Source: Meira nashicola
Lineage: Eukaryota > Basidiomycota > Exobasidiomycetes > Exobasidiales > Brachybasidiaceae
Assembly (NCBI GenBank): GCA_001600355.1
Contig: BCJU01000001.1
Coordinates: 6,696,013-6,760,012, forward strand
Reading direction: 5' to 3'
Length of the DNA stretch: 64,000 bases
Below, piece after piece: positions 1 through 10,306 of this stretch. Position numbers and translations under genes: made by a program. Under the pieces are notes generated by a model. That model ran no database searches and had not been told where the DNA came from. It saw only the letters and a program-made list of their open reading frames with translations. Position 1 is the first letter of the stretch; every line of letters begins with the position of its first letter.

Positions 1-37
1 ATGATTCATGTTGAAAATAGTCCTATTCGAACACACC

Positions 38-2506
38 TCAGTTCCACAAGGGTGCATACCTCTCACGTAAATCGGTCAAGAAAGATGCAATTCTACGATC
101 ATTTTTTGATTTGAAAATCTTACGTTCCTGTTGCTGTTTCAAACCGTCAATCGAACGCAAAGCTTCGACGACATTACCGCGTTGTTCATGTACAATCCTA
201 CGCATAGATTTCTTTTTCTCTTGAGCAAGTCGTAAATCTTTAATAAGTTGATGTCTAGTTGTATATCTTTGTGATAATTGTCGAAAATGAATCACTAATT
301 CATCCAAAACTTCACTTAAAAATGGCCTCTTTTGTTTTGGTAAAGTTTTTGCCACTTTTTGAAATTCTCTTTTGATTAATGTATAAATGACATCAGCATC
401 TGAAGGTCCAACAGTTTTACTTGAAGATATTGAACTTTCTCTTCTAATGCATAATTCCATTATATCGGCTAATTGCATTTGTGCTTCTGTTTTTTCTTCA
501 TTTGTCAAATAAGAACGTGGATTTTGCCAAAGTGGCAATGGAGCATCTATTGCTCTCCTTAGTTTAGGATCAAATTCACTTGGTGGCGGAAGTCTTTTGC
601 GTAATTTGGGTCTGCTGGTAGACCCTTCTGTGGTTATGCTCGTCTCACGACTGAAGTCTGCTTCATTATTTGATCTCTTTCGCTTTCCTGTAGGCGTACT
701 TTCCTTTGGTTCTTCTACCATGGTCCGGTCTTCCTCCGGTTGCAGATCACCTTGCTGTAAAGTGACATCATCCTCTCCTAGCATCATATCATCTTCAGGT
801 TGAGCAATTTGATATTCACCAGACATATTCGCATCCATCAGAGCAGGATCTAAGAAAGAGTTGTCAAATTGTGAAGTATCGTTCATGAACGTCGTCTGAA
901 TAGTTGATGCCGGTGATTGCTCTGGGAAGCCAACAGTTCTAGGTTGTACAGGATGTACTCCAGCACCTTTGACCCTTTCAAGTCTACGTTGTTCGATATC
1001 AGGGACCATCATTGAAGGTTCAGAATTTGGCATTTCAGTTCTGTCTAAAGTACTAGATGAACTTGGTGATTGACCCGGAAATTGCACCCGTTGAGGCTCA
1101 ATCGTATGAGTTGCGGCCCCTCTCACTCTTTGCAGCTTGCGTTGATCGATATTAGGAACGACAAACGACGGCTCGGATGTCGGCAATTCGCTTCTGTCTA
1201 TAATAGACGAAGGGGCTGGTGAAATTGTTGCTTGAGGTGGAGACCTCTGATGTTGTAATGTTGCTCCATCTTTCCGTGCTGAAACGGCGGCATAGGTTGG
1301 ATCTGAAGTTGGCATTTGACTTGAATCAAGAATGCTGGAAGAAGCTGGAGATGGATTGGGAAATTGCACTCGTTGTCTTTCGATCGCATGTGTACCACTT
1401 CCACGTACTCGTTCCATCTTTCTTTGTTCAATATCGGGAATGTTGCTTGTGGATAGATTGGACTGTAAATCATAGAGAGCAGCACGAACTTCTCCAAGAT
1501 CTTTTTCCATGATCACCTCTTCCCCTGTTGCTGCTTTCATATATTTTCTAGGTCTACCTCTGGCACGAAGTAGCGGGATAGCAAACGCAGAGTTCTCAAA
1601 CGTCCTGCTCGAATTGGGTGATGGTAATGCTGGTGATTCGATCCGAGTCATGCGATGTGTTTGACTCTCAGGCACATGTGAGATTGATGATGTGGATGCT
1701 TCGGATCTAGCTTCGCTGGGAGCTCTGAGTGTTGAAACTGGTGATTGACTAGGAAATTCTACTTCTTGTCTTTCTATAGCATGCTTTCCACTTCCCCTCA
1801 TCCGTTCTTGCCTTCGTCTTTGCAATTCTGCAATACTGAATGGCGGCTTGCTCACTTTTGGTGTTATTGAAGCGATACTGCTTGTGGATGCAGGTGACTG
1901 AGTTAGAAAGTTAACCGGCTTGTTTGATACTGGTGTTGAAGCGATGTTGCTTATGGATGCAGGCGATCGTGTTGGAAAGTTGACCGGCTTGTTTGATATC
2001 GGTGTTGAAGCAATATTGCTTATGGATGCAGGCGATTGTGTTGGAAAGTTGACATTGCGAGATTCGATTGCATGTGTTGCTGCTCCCCTAGTCCGCTCTT
2101 GACGACGTTGTTCTATGCCCAAGATTGATGGAGCAGGTGAAGAAGATTGAGGCCTATCCGAAGAAAGAAAGGGTGTTGGTCTAGCTGAAAGCAAAGACAT
2201 TGTTCGCTTACTAGATGCAGGCGTATTGATTGAAGATGAAGAAGAAGAAGCGGCGGCAACAGGAAAGGCTACCTGTCTTTGTGATATGGCATGCGTACCA
2301 GCTCCACGCATTCTCTCTGCTCTACGTTGATCAAGAATGGGACCAGCGCTAGGTATGGCAAGTGATACTTCTGAAGCTGATGGAGATTTGCTCAAACTTG
2401 ATCTGGAATGCACTGATGAATCATCCATTTCAGTTGCACCAGCAACACTGAAAGCTGGACCTTGCCGATTGACACTTTGCCCTTGAGAACTTCCTCCATC
2501 AGACAT
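38..2506 (-). CDS. Repeat-rich basic protein with AT-hook-like motif; possible inner-kinetochore/chromatin protein
   Basis: 822 aa, intronless, ATG start. The protein is mostly disordered and Ser/Pro-rich. It carries six copies of a 25-28 residue module at about residues 58-82, 131-155, 226-252, 357-383, 453-477 and 503-528. The module core is QRRxERxRGxGTHAI followed by RxVxFP. An AT-hook-like RGRPRK lies at 316-321. Three 23-residue repeats containing QSPAS and NKPVNF fill about 156-222. An acidic stretch (570-600) and a basic stretch (608-612) precede a likely folded, helical C-terminus (about 640-822) starting PPPSEFDPKLRRAID, with a predicted coiled coil at 740-800. I do not recognise the family with certainty. 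The disordered N-terminus, helical C-terminus and an upstream ACGCGT site would fit a CENP-U/Ame1-like or other chromatin protein, but that is inference. Confidence 0.85.
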   Translation of the reverse strand: MSDGGSSQGQSVNRQGPAFSVAGATEMDDSSVHSRSSLSKSPSASEVSLAIPSAGPILDQRRAERMRGAGTHAISQRQVAFPVAAASSSSSSINTPASSKRTMSLLSARPTPFLSSDRPQSSSPAPSILGIEQRRQERTRGAATHAIESRNVNFPTQSPASISNIASTPISNKPVNFPTRSPASISNIASTPVSNKPVNFLTQSPASTSSIASITPKVSKPPFSIAELQRRRQERMRGSGKHAIERQEVEFPSQSPVSTLRAPSEARSEASTSSISHVPESQTHRMTRIESPALPSPNSSRTFENSAFAIPLLRARGRPRKYMKAATGEEVIMEKDLGEVRAALYDLQSNLSTSNIPDIEQRKMERVRGSGTHAIERQRVQFPNPSPASSSILDSSQMPTSDPTYAAVSARKDGATLQHQRSPPQATISPAPSSIIDRSELPTSEPSFVVPNIDQRKLQRVRGAATHTIEPQRVQFPGQSPSSSSTLDRTEMPNSEPSMMVPDIEQRRLERVKGAGVHPVQPRTVGFPEQSPASTIQTTFMNDTSQFDNSFLDPALMDANMSGEYQIAQPEDDMMLGEDDVTLQQGDLQPEEDRTMVEEPKESTPTGKRKRSNNEADFSRETSITTEGSTSRPKLRKRLPPPSEFDPKLRRAIDAPLPLWQNPRSYLTNEEKTEAQMQLADIMELCIRRESSISSSKTVGPSDADVIYTLIKREFQKVAKTLPKQKRPFLSEVLDELVIHFRQLSQRYTTRHQLIKDLRLAQEKKKSMRRIVHEQRGNVVEALRSIDGLKQQQERKIFKSKNDRRIASFLTDLRERYAPLWN
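1842..2049 (-). repeat. Three tandem 69-bp coding repeats
   Basis: Three in-frame copies, period 69 bp (23 codons), inside the repeat-rich protein gene. The two copies starting at 1911 and 1980 are nearly identical. The third (about 1842-1910) is more diverged. They encode QSPAS...NKPVNF units and look like recent expansion of a low-complexity spacer. Confidence 0.8.
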
Positions 2507-2643
2507 TTTGGATCGTTAAACTTGCTCTAAATCATGACAAAAGAATACTACAACAGTCATGTACAGTGGATGTAATAATGATGGTGGTATGGCGCGTATG
2601 AAATGCATGTATGTACATATTCGAGAACAACACTTTACACCCG

Positions 2644-2649
2644 ACGCGT
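2644..2649. promoter_or_regulatory. MCB-like ACGCGT upstream of the repeat-rich gene
   Basis: A single ACGCGT about 140 bp upstream of the ATG at 2506. This hexamer is the core site of MBF-type G1/S factors in fungi. One copy could be chance. Confidence 0.3.
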
Positions 2650-3079
2650 AAATTGGTAAACATGAATAAGCTTTTTTTGCATTCCACGTGTAGCGCGGGC
2701 GTGCGTGTTTTGGTTTAGGATTGCACATGCTAAATATCAAGGTGCAAGTCAAATAGAAATGAGGCCTTCCTAGCATTTGTCTTGCCAGTAGAATATATAT
2801 TTCTCCCCTTACAATGATTGTTCGCATACGTTATGACGCCATGATTAATATTATCATAGCGGGCTCGGCGTATGAATTTTGTTCGGCTACAATGCAACTC
2901 CGCATTTTCCGTTTGCTGTGCACCATAAATAGCCAAGATTGTCTTAAAAGATTCTATCTAAAATCTTTCCGCTGCAAGAAACACATGCTAAAAAAATAAA
3001 ATTAATAAAATCCCGAATATCACTTTATTCAAAAATAACAATGAATCATAAAACTCATATACACGCTAAACACTTCGGT

Positions 3080-3330
3080 GCCGATCTTGGTCAGAGATCG
3101 GTTTATAGACGCATACAAGAAATTAAGGAGGTTCGGCGTTTGGTTACAAACACGGGAAGGGAATAATGGTGCGATTGATCATTATGCATTGCCTTGCGCA
3201 GCGCTACATAAAGTGTGGAGTCGTGGTTTATCCGATTGACAATAAACCCACATAATCAATAAGGTATCTTCTCCTTTCTCTTACATTTATCGATTTAACA
3301 ACGATAAAGTCAATGCCGAAGATTGACTTT
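3080..3330. other. Two inverted repeats (hairpins) in intergenic DNA
   Basis: CCGATCT (3081-3087) pairs perfectly with AGATCGG (3095-3101) over a 7-nt loop. AAAGTCAAT (3306-3314) pairs perfectly with ATTGACTTT (3322-3330) over the 7-nt loop GCCGAAG. They could be part of a small structured RNA or be protein-binding palindromes. Function is unknown. Confidence 0.4.
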
Positions 3331-5015
3331 AATCCTAGGTTCTCGAGTATCACCATCTCTTCTCCCACTACAGAAAAATAATAAATAAGGTTTGAAACTT
3401 ATTCTTCGGCCTATTTTAGGCTCGAGCTTAATCTTGTATATTTTATTGGTATTCGCTTCCTATTTCTCGCTTTCTCGCTTAAAAAAAGGAAAAATGCGGT
3501 GTTAAATAATTGGAACTATCAATGTTCGGAACCGAAAGTTTTGATCATGACGGGTTCGTAGAAAAAAATAAAATAAAGAAAAGATACTAATAAAAATGGT
3601 GAGACTTTTTTGGTGCAGTTGAAGGGTACAAGAAAAAAATAAAGTTCCGGAGCATTGGTACAGCAGCCGTGGGTTTTTTTTTGGCGGGACGTATGCACGC
3701 CGTACATGGGCGGATATGCAAGAAAAAAAAAGAGAAGAAATTCACTCGCTTCCCGGCTAAGGACTTACGCGGTTGCGCCGGCCTAACAAATGTCAGTACG
3801 GAGTTGTGTGTTGATCACGATAAACTTTCATCTGAGACATTATTTGTATTGTACGTTTTTCACAGATGAAATGACGCTCAGAATGGTAAATGTTGATTTC
3901 TAAGACGTGGTCTAGAACGAAAGAAGGGGTGCTTTGGATAGAAATAATTCCCATTGACTAGCTCGATCAGGATTATAGGTCATGGGAACCTTTTTCGATT
4001 CATGATAAAGATCGGAGAATTTTTGGCATGATTCTGATGATCGGAAATTAGAGAAAAGGATTGACTCCTGAAAAATGTTTTTTCAGCCTTTTAGGTGTTG
4101 TATGTGTTACACCGTGTGTAGGGTACAAAAGCCTCAATAATTCAAACGGATCCGCGCTTGATGTAAAAAGAGAAACAAACAAATCTTTCCGCCTTTTTTC
4201 CACGAGATAGTCTGCAAATGAGGAAGGAGAATTATTTGATTTTTTTGTTATTATGAAGTTCTCCCGAAACAAAAGAGAGAATTTCTGGAGAATCGGCTCA
4301 TAAGCAGCTAAAAATTCGATTTCCGACAATTGAAACATAAAAGCAAAACACGCGTTTAAAGATGAAAAAAGTGCTAAAGTGCCTTTCTTTGTCACACACG
4401 CACACACAGCCTCTTGAATGTAGCATGGCGTCTTCTTGCCTAATCTGGCAAAAAACAAGCTCCTTCCCCCTTTATTTTTTTTGTTCGTCTGTTTCAAATA
4501 GTATATTTGCGCTGCGCCACACACATCAATAGATGAACATATGTACCCAATTCGACTTGCATGGGAGAATTGTGAGAGTGCATATATTCAGTGGAAGTAG
4601 TGACACAGATTCGGCACCTGCATTAGAACCCTATGGAGATAATTCGCTGATTGCATGCATGATGCGAAAAGATCTCTCTATTTTTTAATGCACCTCAAGC
4701 ATAGTTCTCATCCTTATTTGGGTAAAATAGAGTGAGTGAGCGAGCCACTCCTTTCCCTTTCTTCTTTTCTGATACATACATACACAATCAAATATGATGT
4801 AAAACAAGGCTTGAATGTTCTACAAAGGGAATGTGCAATTTGTTTGGGTATTAAAGTTTGCTTCCGTCATGACTTATTGCTTGAGTCTAGAATAAAAAGA
4901 AGGAAAGTGGAAGAGCAGAGTATATTTATATGTGAATATATATATATGAATAAGGTTTCCACAAAAGAAACACCCGTTCCCCCTCTTTTTTGGTTCCTTG
5001 AATAGGATCATTGGG

Positions 5016-5022
5016 TATATAA
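5016..5022 (+). promoter_or_regulatory. TATA box of the FAM72 gene
   Basis: TATATAA lies about 100 bp upstream of the ATG at 5120. It is followed by a pyrimidine-rich stretch (about 5040-5070), typical of a fungal core promoter. Confidence 0.5.
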
Positions 5023-5119
5023 GATCGATCATCTTTGTTCGCTTTCTTTTTCCCCTCTTCGATCATTATCATCCTTTGCTCAAAAATAAATATTTTGTCT
5101 TGTCAATTTCTTATAAATA

Positions 5120-6232
5120 ATGGCTCAACCAACAACACAAACACCATCAAGAGCACAACATTTAATCGAACTTCAAAGGAATAGAGAAGAATATCAAAGA
5201 TATTTAGATAGACAAGCTGAAAGACCATCACAAAGGAGGCGGCATAATAATAATAATTCATCGTCAGCAAGTATGAGTAATACGATTGATTATGACGAAA
5301 TTCGACGTCATTTCGAAAGAAGGGAAAGGGAAGAAGCATTTAATAGAGCAAGAAGGGAAGCGAATGATGCATTAGTACAACAAGAACAATTGATGGAACA
5401 ACGTGCACAAGCACTTTCACAAGCACAAGCAAGAGCAGATTCTTTCCGTCGTTCAACTTCAACAAGAAATACGCATCAAGTTCCACAAACAACATCACAA
5501 CAACAACATCGTGTTTATTTGATAAATTGCAAAAGTTGCGGAACTTTTTTAACTGATCGAGGAATGAAAGCAGTCTTATTATTACGTCCACATATCACAT
5601 TATATTCAACAGATGCAATGCCAAATTGCGGTGCTTTACATGCTCCTTCTCGTTTAGCAGAACCTTCTGCTCCACATGAACCAATTGTTGAACGTACATG
5701 TGATTGCCTTACGCAAAGTTTAGGTTGTTATGGTTGTGGAAATGCAGTTGGTTATCATATCGTTTCTCCTTGTCAAAGATGCACAAACAGCGTTGCAAAA
5801 CATCAAAGAAGTTCAAACGGTCATAGAACTGTTTTGCATTGTGCTGAAATTTCAGTTCGTGAAAGAAGATATGTTCCAGGAGAACCGGGTGTAATGGTTG
5901 CACCTTATATTCCACCTTTTCCACATATGTTAACATATAATCAAGCTTATCCTGGCAGTAGATATAGTAACGTAAATCGTCAACATGCAGAAGCAGAAGA
6001 AGAGGAAGAAGATGATGACGACGAAGATGAAGATGAAGATGACATAGAATTCGAAGATGAAGAAGAAAAGTTACTTCGAAACGATCCATTCATTTATGCT
6101 CATCCACCAAGCAAATATCGTAATCTTAAACGTGGAGATGTTTTATTATGGTCAGATTTAGCAGCAGGAGGTGAACGTTCACCACCAATCGATTCAGACG
6201 AACATCTTGATTTACCAGCAGCAGGCCGTTGA
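5120..6232 (+). CDS. FAM72 family zinc-binding protein
   Basis: 370 aa, intronless. Residues about 132-275 match the FAM72 family: YLINCKSCGTFLTDRGMKAV (133-152), then LYSTD, a CDC pair (194/196), CYGCGNAVGYH (203-213) and CQRC (218-221). The cysteine pairs C137/C140, C194/C196, C203/C206 and C218/C221 suggest zinc binding. The family is best known from animals, where human FAM72A binds the uracil glycosylase UNG2 and affects uracil repair; a similar role here is only inferred. A Gln/Arg-rich, probably helical N-terminus (10-110) and an acidic Glu/Asp run (about 290-318) are additions to the short animal protein. The ATG follows an A-rich leader downstream of a TATA box. Confidence 0.9.
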   Translation: MAQPTTQTPSRAQHLIELQRNREEYQRYLDRQAERPSQRRRHNNNNSSSASMSNTIDYDEIRRHFERREREEAFNRARREANDALVQQEQLMEQRAQALSQAQARADSFRRSTSTRNTHQVPQTTSQQQHRVYLINCKSCGTFLTDRGMKAVLLLRPHITLYSTDAMPNCGALHAPSRLAEPSAPHEPIVERTCDCLTQSLGCYGCGNAVGYHIVSPCQRCTNSVAKHQRSSNGHRTVLHCAEISVRERRYVPGEPGVMVAPYIPPFPHMLTYNQAYPGSRYSNVNRQHAEAEEEEEDDDDEDEDEDDIEFEDEEEKLLRNDPFIYAHPPSKYRNLKRGDVLLWSDLAAGGERSPPIDSDEHLDLPAAGR

Positions 6233-6640
6233 AACAGTCTTGCACAGTACCCCCATTTGTACTTTTTATCTTCACATGCAACACTCTCGAAAAACACAAA
6301 CACAAGCACACACACTTATAGAATCGTATAATCAACAAAGATCTTTTTCTCTCTTTCTCTTTCTTTCTTGCTCTTTATATTCTTATCTCTTATCAATTGT
6401 ACCCCATATTCACTTCAATTTGTTCTCAAATACACTTTTTTATAAAATACCACCATATTTTTGAAATGCTTGTATATTATATCGTACTCGTTTTGTGACC
6501 GCTTAAGAAACTTGAACATTCTGAGATTGAACATTGAGGCAAATAAACACAATCGGAACGTTTGGGTATGCAGACATAGAATTTCAATGTCAAGTACAAT
6601 TAGAGAAAAAGTTCAACCTAGAATACATCATCAACCACCT
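6233..6640. other. Tail-to-tail intergenic spacer
   Basis: 3' flanks of the converging FAM72 and TBC genes. Contains a CT-rich tract at about 6342-6375 and AT-rich DNA. No gene seen. Confidence 0.7.
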
Positions 6641-9600
6641 CTACATTTGAATAGACGAACCACTCGGTGTTCTTTGACCAATTTCTGTAGGATCAAGTCC
6701 TAATTCGGTCTGTAAATCTTGAATATGCTTCGCTCTTCTCGCTTCAATTTTATCCATCTTGACCGAAGATCGTAAATCTTCACATGCTATTGCCAACAAT
6801 TTATCAGAAGAGAATTGATGTTGAGTCATAGTATGCATGAGACTGTAGAATGAAGAAGGTGAATTTGTTCGCATTAATTCCCTTTCATTCAACATAAAGA
6901 TTGAAAGGGCTACTTTGAACAAAATTCCCATACCTTCCACAAATAGAACATCCCATACCCTAAACAGAGTTTCGACCGGCAAACAATCTGTATAGAGGGA
7001 CAAGAACCATGCAAATGTTACAGCAGGCAGATCCACTCCTAATTCGTCAATATGTCTTGCTAGTTTGGGCATCAACTCTTGTACAAAATCAATCAATACT
7101 CGTTGATCTGCTTGCGCAATAAGCAAATGTGCTGTGAAATAATCCACCGGTAAGATGTTCTCGATCAAACTTGCGAGGACCCAAAAAGCTTCTTCTTCGG
7201 TTGCATGTGTCAATAAAAGAGTGGCAGCAAGATTATTCATACCTTGACAATAACCACATTGGGGATTATACCATGAATAAGCCACCAATAGCCTACGCAA
7301 TTTAGCAACTCCCGGTCCATCTCCCGCAAAAAAGATGTTTGTCGGCATAGTTCGACCAACGTCCAAATCAATCTGTTTCGTACATGCGTTTTCTTCATTT
7401 TCATGTTCATCTAACAATTCTTGATATCGTCCAGGCTCAACACGATCAAACGCACCACTGCATTCATACCAAACTTTTGGTCGATAAATTAACGGAATTC
7501 CACCTTGAATCAGCTTTTGGAATTCTTGTTGATCTTTTGGATTACTGCCCAATTGACCCAATCCAATCAAGCCACCCAAACTCCACTCTTCTTCGCCTTT
7601 TGCACGTTTCAACGTTTGCTTGCTGTTACCTGTTCCATTGATTTCGCCATTAGAAACGGGTGTAGTATCATTCACTGCACTTGCGAATCCGAAAGCATCT
7701 CCACTTTTGCGAACCGCATCAACCGCTTTAGACGTCATACTGCTGTCTCTGCTACCGCCCCCTCCACCCACTTTTTCCGCACCACTTTTCTGTAATAAAG
7801 CTTTTCGTTTGTTCAAAAAAGCGTCCCATTCTGCCTGTTGTTCATCTTGCCTTTTCGAATGCATTTCTTGTAGTTGACTTAATAACCTTCTCACAGTTAC
7901 GGAAGCATTCGCTTTCCGCCTTACAGTACCTTGTCCGCTACTAACAGTTTGTTCTGTATCATTCGTACCCTCCTCTTTTGCATCTCGAAGGAAATGTAGT
8001 CGCTCCTCTTCTGGACTTGTAGGACCATTCTTGCCTGAAGCTTGTGAAGCCGCAGTGAATGAAGAAGCACTGACTAAAGGTTTGCTCGAAGCAATGTCCA
8101 AGAAACCTGGCGTACTGGGAGATGGTGCAACATCCAAAGAAGTTTCTGTTTTTAAATGATCCGGCGTGGGAAGCAGAGAAGTGGTTAAAGAAGAAAGCAT
8201 TTCCGCTTCAACCGATTTATTTGGTTTCGTTACTGTTTCTTCTTCTTCCTTCTTTGTATCCGAACCTGACACTTCCGAATCGGAATCTGCATCCCCTCCA
8301 ACTTTCTCATCTTCACTTTGACTATCCGTTCCACCTCGTGCTCTTACACCAACACGTATACCCGTCAAACAAGCTGGAGCATGACTTTCCTCTTTCCTAG
8401 CCCTTCTTAATAGACGGACATCAGAAGGTGTTGCATCGTAGACAAATCCATATTGATCGGTCAACATTGTATCTTCCGCACCTGCTTCCCGTTGACGTTG
8501 AATTGTTGAAGCAACACGTTGAGCCAATTCTTCAGGTGATAGATGCTTGCCACCATACACTTCAAATTCATCTCCAGATGATTGGTATTCATTGTCAGAT
8601 TGTGATGATTTTGAAGAGCTTATCTTTGTATCACCTCCTTTGACCTTTTCAAATGGTTGTGGCTTTGGACCATTTCTCCTTCTTGCTGCCATTGTTAAGG
8701 TCGGAGGACGGAAATCATGAGCTAAAATCGGTTCAAGTTCTTGTGTCACAGACTGTTTATCTTTACCTGTCCCATCCTGTCCAAAAAGGCTCGGCAGTCG
8801 TGTCACGTTCGGTTCACGCCCTTTTGATCGTCTTCGATTTTTGTCCAATGCGTTTGTCAAGGTGGCAGTCGCATCAGTCGTTGGAGGTGAAAGGGTGGAT
8901 GATTCACGTACATGCTTCGTTGGCTTGATTGTTCCACTTCCTGCTTGAGATTTCCCATTGGGAATTTGAGCCGATGGCTTTTTCCTCCTCCAATTCAAGG
9001 TAAAGAAACTATTAAGTGATGATGTGCTAGGTGCATTGCTGGCATTTGGTGAAGTGGTTGAGGTTGTAGCAGATGCATTTGTCGGTGCATTTGGCTGCAT
9101 GAATCTACTCATAGATGAACGTGCAGAAGGGGCAGGCGATTGTGACCTTGATTCGCTTTGACTGCTTGATCTTGCATTTGGTGCAGTGACGGGTGTTGAA
9201 ATACCAGAATGAAATTCGTCGAGCATTGCTTCCATAATAGAAGCAGGCAATTCACGCTCTTCACTACTCGTACTTCTTGCCATAGAGTTGAGCGTTTGTG
9301 TTGCGGGTGCAGATTGTTGCAAGATTGGTGATTTTGTTCGCGAGATCGTATCTGCCACACGTTCATCAGCTCGAAAGACAGGCACTTGTGATTGAGCAGT
9401 CGCATGTGTTAATGCCCTTTCTGCTCGTGATTTAGAGATACCACTTGAAATGAGAATTTCCAGTAGGGCTGCTTCTCGAGCTTCGTGTGCTTTCTTGACC
9501 ATACTCAACTCTCGAGCATGTCGAGAAAGAAGCTCTTCATATGCTTTCTTCCATTTTTCTGTTTCTTGTAAGGCTTTGTTGAATTGTGATTCCAAATCCC

Positions 9601-10306
9601 CTTCTTCTTGTAGATTCTTGACGCTCGCATTGTTAGGAGGAACATTTGGCTCACCACTATCATCAATCACTGAAGGCGTAGAAGCAGTATCAGAATGTGT
9701 ATGAGTTGAAAAGTCTAACACTTGAGTGATCGGACGAGGTTGAAATGTCATCGGAGCTGGGGATCGATGTCGGACACGATTGAGCCATTCGGGTAATTCA
9801 TCGTCATCATCATCATCATCTCCATCAGCATCGCTATTGATTGAGCTAGTATCATCATTAGTATTTGTCGTACTACGTCGTTTTCTACGAGAATGAATAC
9901 TGGAGACACTCTTTCTGCCGCTTTCACTTGTATGTGAACTAACTGAATAAATTGACCCAGCACGCGATTTCGATGAACCTCTGATTGTCATATTGGCCTT
10001 GCTTTCTTCATTAAATGTGCTGGTGGAGGATTGCGTATTATTGAGCATATCAGATTGTGCTGCTAATCTCTGCAAATCAAAGTATCCTGGTCGTGGCTGA
10101 TTAGTTGAAGATTTAGGAGCACGAACGGTTGATATCCCTCTCAATGTTCCTTGAGATTGAAAGGAAGAAGGTACATCTTGATCGTCATCCTTTCCAGCTC
10201 CCTCACCAATCACTGCACCAAGTGAAAGTGGATCTTCTAATGGATGACTCGTTGGTGATAATGGTCTTGAAGGACCTCCTTGTTGAGTCCTTTCTATGTT
10301 TGCCAT
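6641..10306 (-). CDS. TBC-domain Rab GTPase-activating protein
   Basis: 1221 aa from the first ATG (MANIERTQQ); the open frame extends five codons further only through a TTG. The C-terminal TBC domain (about 935-1140) has both catalytic fingers: the arginine in IDLDVGRT and the glutamine in CGYCQGMNNL. FRVWDVLFVEG follows. It should therefore accelerate GTP hydrolysis on a Rab/Ypt GTPase. The N-terminal two-thirds is Ser-rich and disordered, with an Asp run near residue 165 and a coiled coil at about 225-300 (around QETEKWKKAYEELLSRHARE). The layout (long N-terminus, C-terminal TBC) recalls Gyp2/Mdr1-type fungal GAPs, but the Rab partner cannot be told from sequence. Promoter lies in the 230 bp before ATG6's 3' end. 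Confidence 0.9.
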   Translation of the reverse strand: MANIERTQQGGPSRPLSPTSHPLEDPLSLGAVIGEGAGKDDDQDVPSSFQSQGTLRGISTVRAPKSSTNQPRPGYFDLQRLAAQSDMLNNTQSSTSTFNEESKANMTIRGSSKSRAGSIYSVSSHTSESGRKSVSSIHSRRKRRSTTNTNDDTSSINSDADGDDDDDDDELPEWLNRVRHRSPAPMTFQPRPITQVLDFSTHTHSDTASTPSVIDDSGEPNVPPNNASVKNLQEEGDLESQFNKALQETEKWKKAYEELLSRHARELSMVKKAHEAREAALLEILISSGISKSRAERALTHATAQSQVPVFRADERVADTISRTKSPILQQSAPATQTLNSMARSTSSEERELPASIMEAMLDEFHSGISTPVTAPNARSSSQSESRSQSPAPSARSSMSRFMQPNAPTNASATTSTTSPNASNAPSTSSLNSFFTLNWRRKKPSAQIPNGKSQAGSGTIKPTKHVRESSTLSPPTTDATATLTNALDKNRRRSKGREPNVTRLPSLFGQDGTGKDKQSVTQELEPILAHDFRPPTLTMAARRRNGPKPQPFEKVKGGDTKISSSKSSQSDNEYQSSGDEFEVYGGKHLSPEELAQRVASTIQRQREAGAEDTMLTDQYGFVYDATPSDVRLLRRARKEESHAPACLTGIRVGVRARGGTDSQSEDEKVGGDADSDSEVSGSDTKKEEEETVTKPNKSVEAEMLSSLTTSLLPTPDHLKTETSLDVAPSPSTPGFLDIASSKPLVSASSFTAASQASGKNGPTSPEEERLHFLRDAKEEGTNDTEQTVSSGQGTVRRKANASVTVRRLLSQLQEMHSKRQDEQQAEWDAFLNKRKALLQKSGAEKVGGGGGSRDSSMTSKAVDAVRKSGDAFGFASAVNDTTPVSNGEINGTGNSKQTLKRAKGEEEWSLGGLIGLGQLGSNPKDQQEFQKLIQGGIPLIYRPKVWYECSGAFDRVEPGRYQELLDEHENEENACTKQIDLDVGRTMPTNIFFAGDGPGVAKLRRLLVAYSWYNPQCGYCQGMNNLAATLLLTHATEEEAFWVLASLIENILPVDYFTAHLLIAQADQRVLIDFVQELMPKLARHIDELGVDLPAVTFAWFLSLYTDCLPVETLFRVWDVLFVEGMGILFKVALSIFMLNERELMRTNSPSSFYSLMHTMTQHQFSSDKLLAIACEDLRSSVKMDKIEARRAKHIQDLQTELGLDPTEIGQRTPSGSSIQM

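Larger units (their letters stand above)
2507..5119. other. Long intergenic region (2.6 kb), divergent promoters
   Basis: Lies between two divergently transcribed genes. Short open frames exist on both strands, but they lack good ATG starts, domains or codon bias. The longest (4048-4524, minus) begins at GTG and is low-complexity. Two near-perfect hairpins (3080-3102, 3306-3330) and a TATA box near 5016 are the only distinct signals. No tRNA or snRNA signature was recognised. Confidence 0.6.

Noticed and set aside
4048..4524. 158-codon minus-strand frame in the first large intergenic region
   Set aside because: Starts at GTG, the first ATG is 61 codons in, low-complexity composition and no domain.
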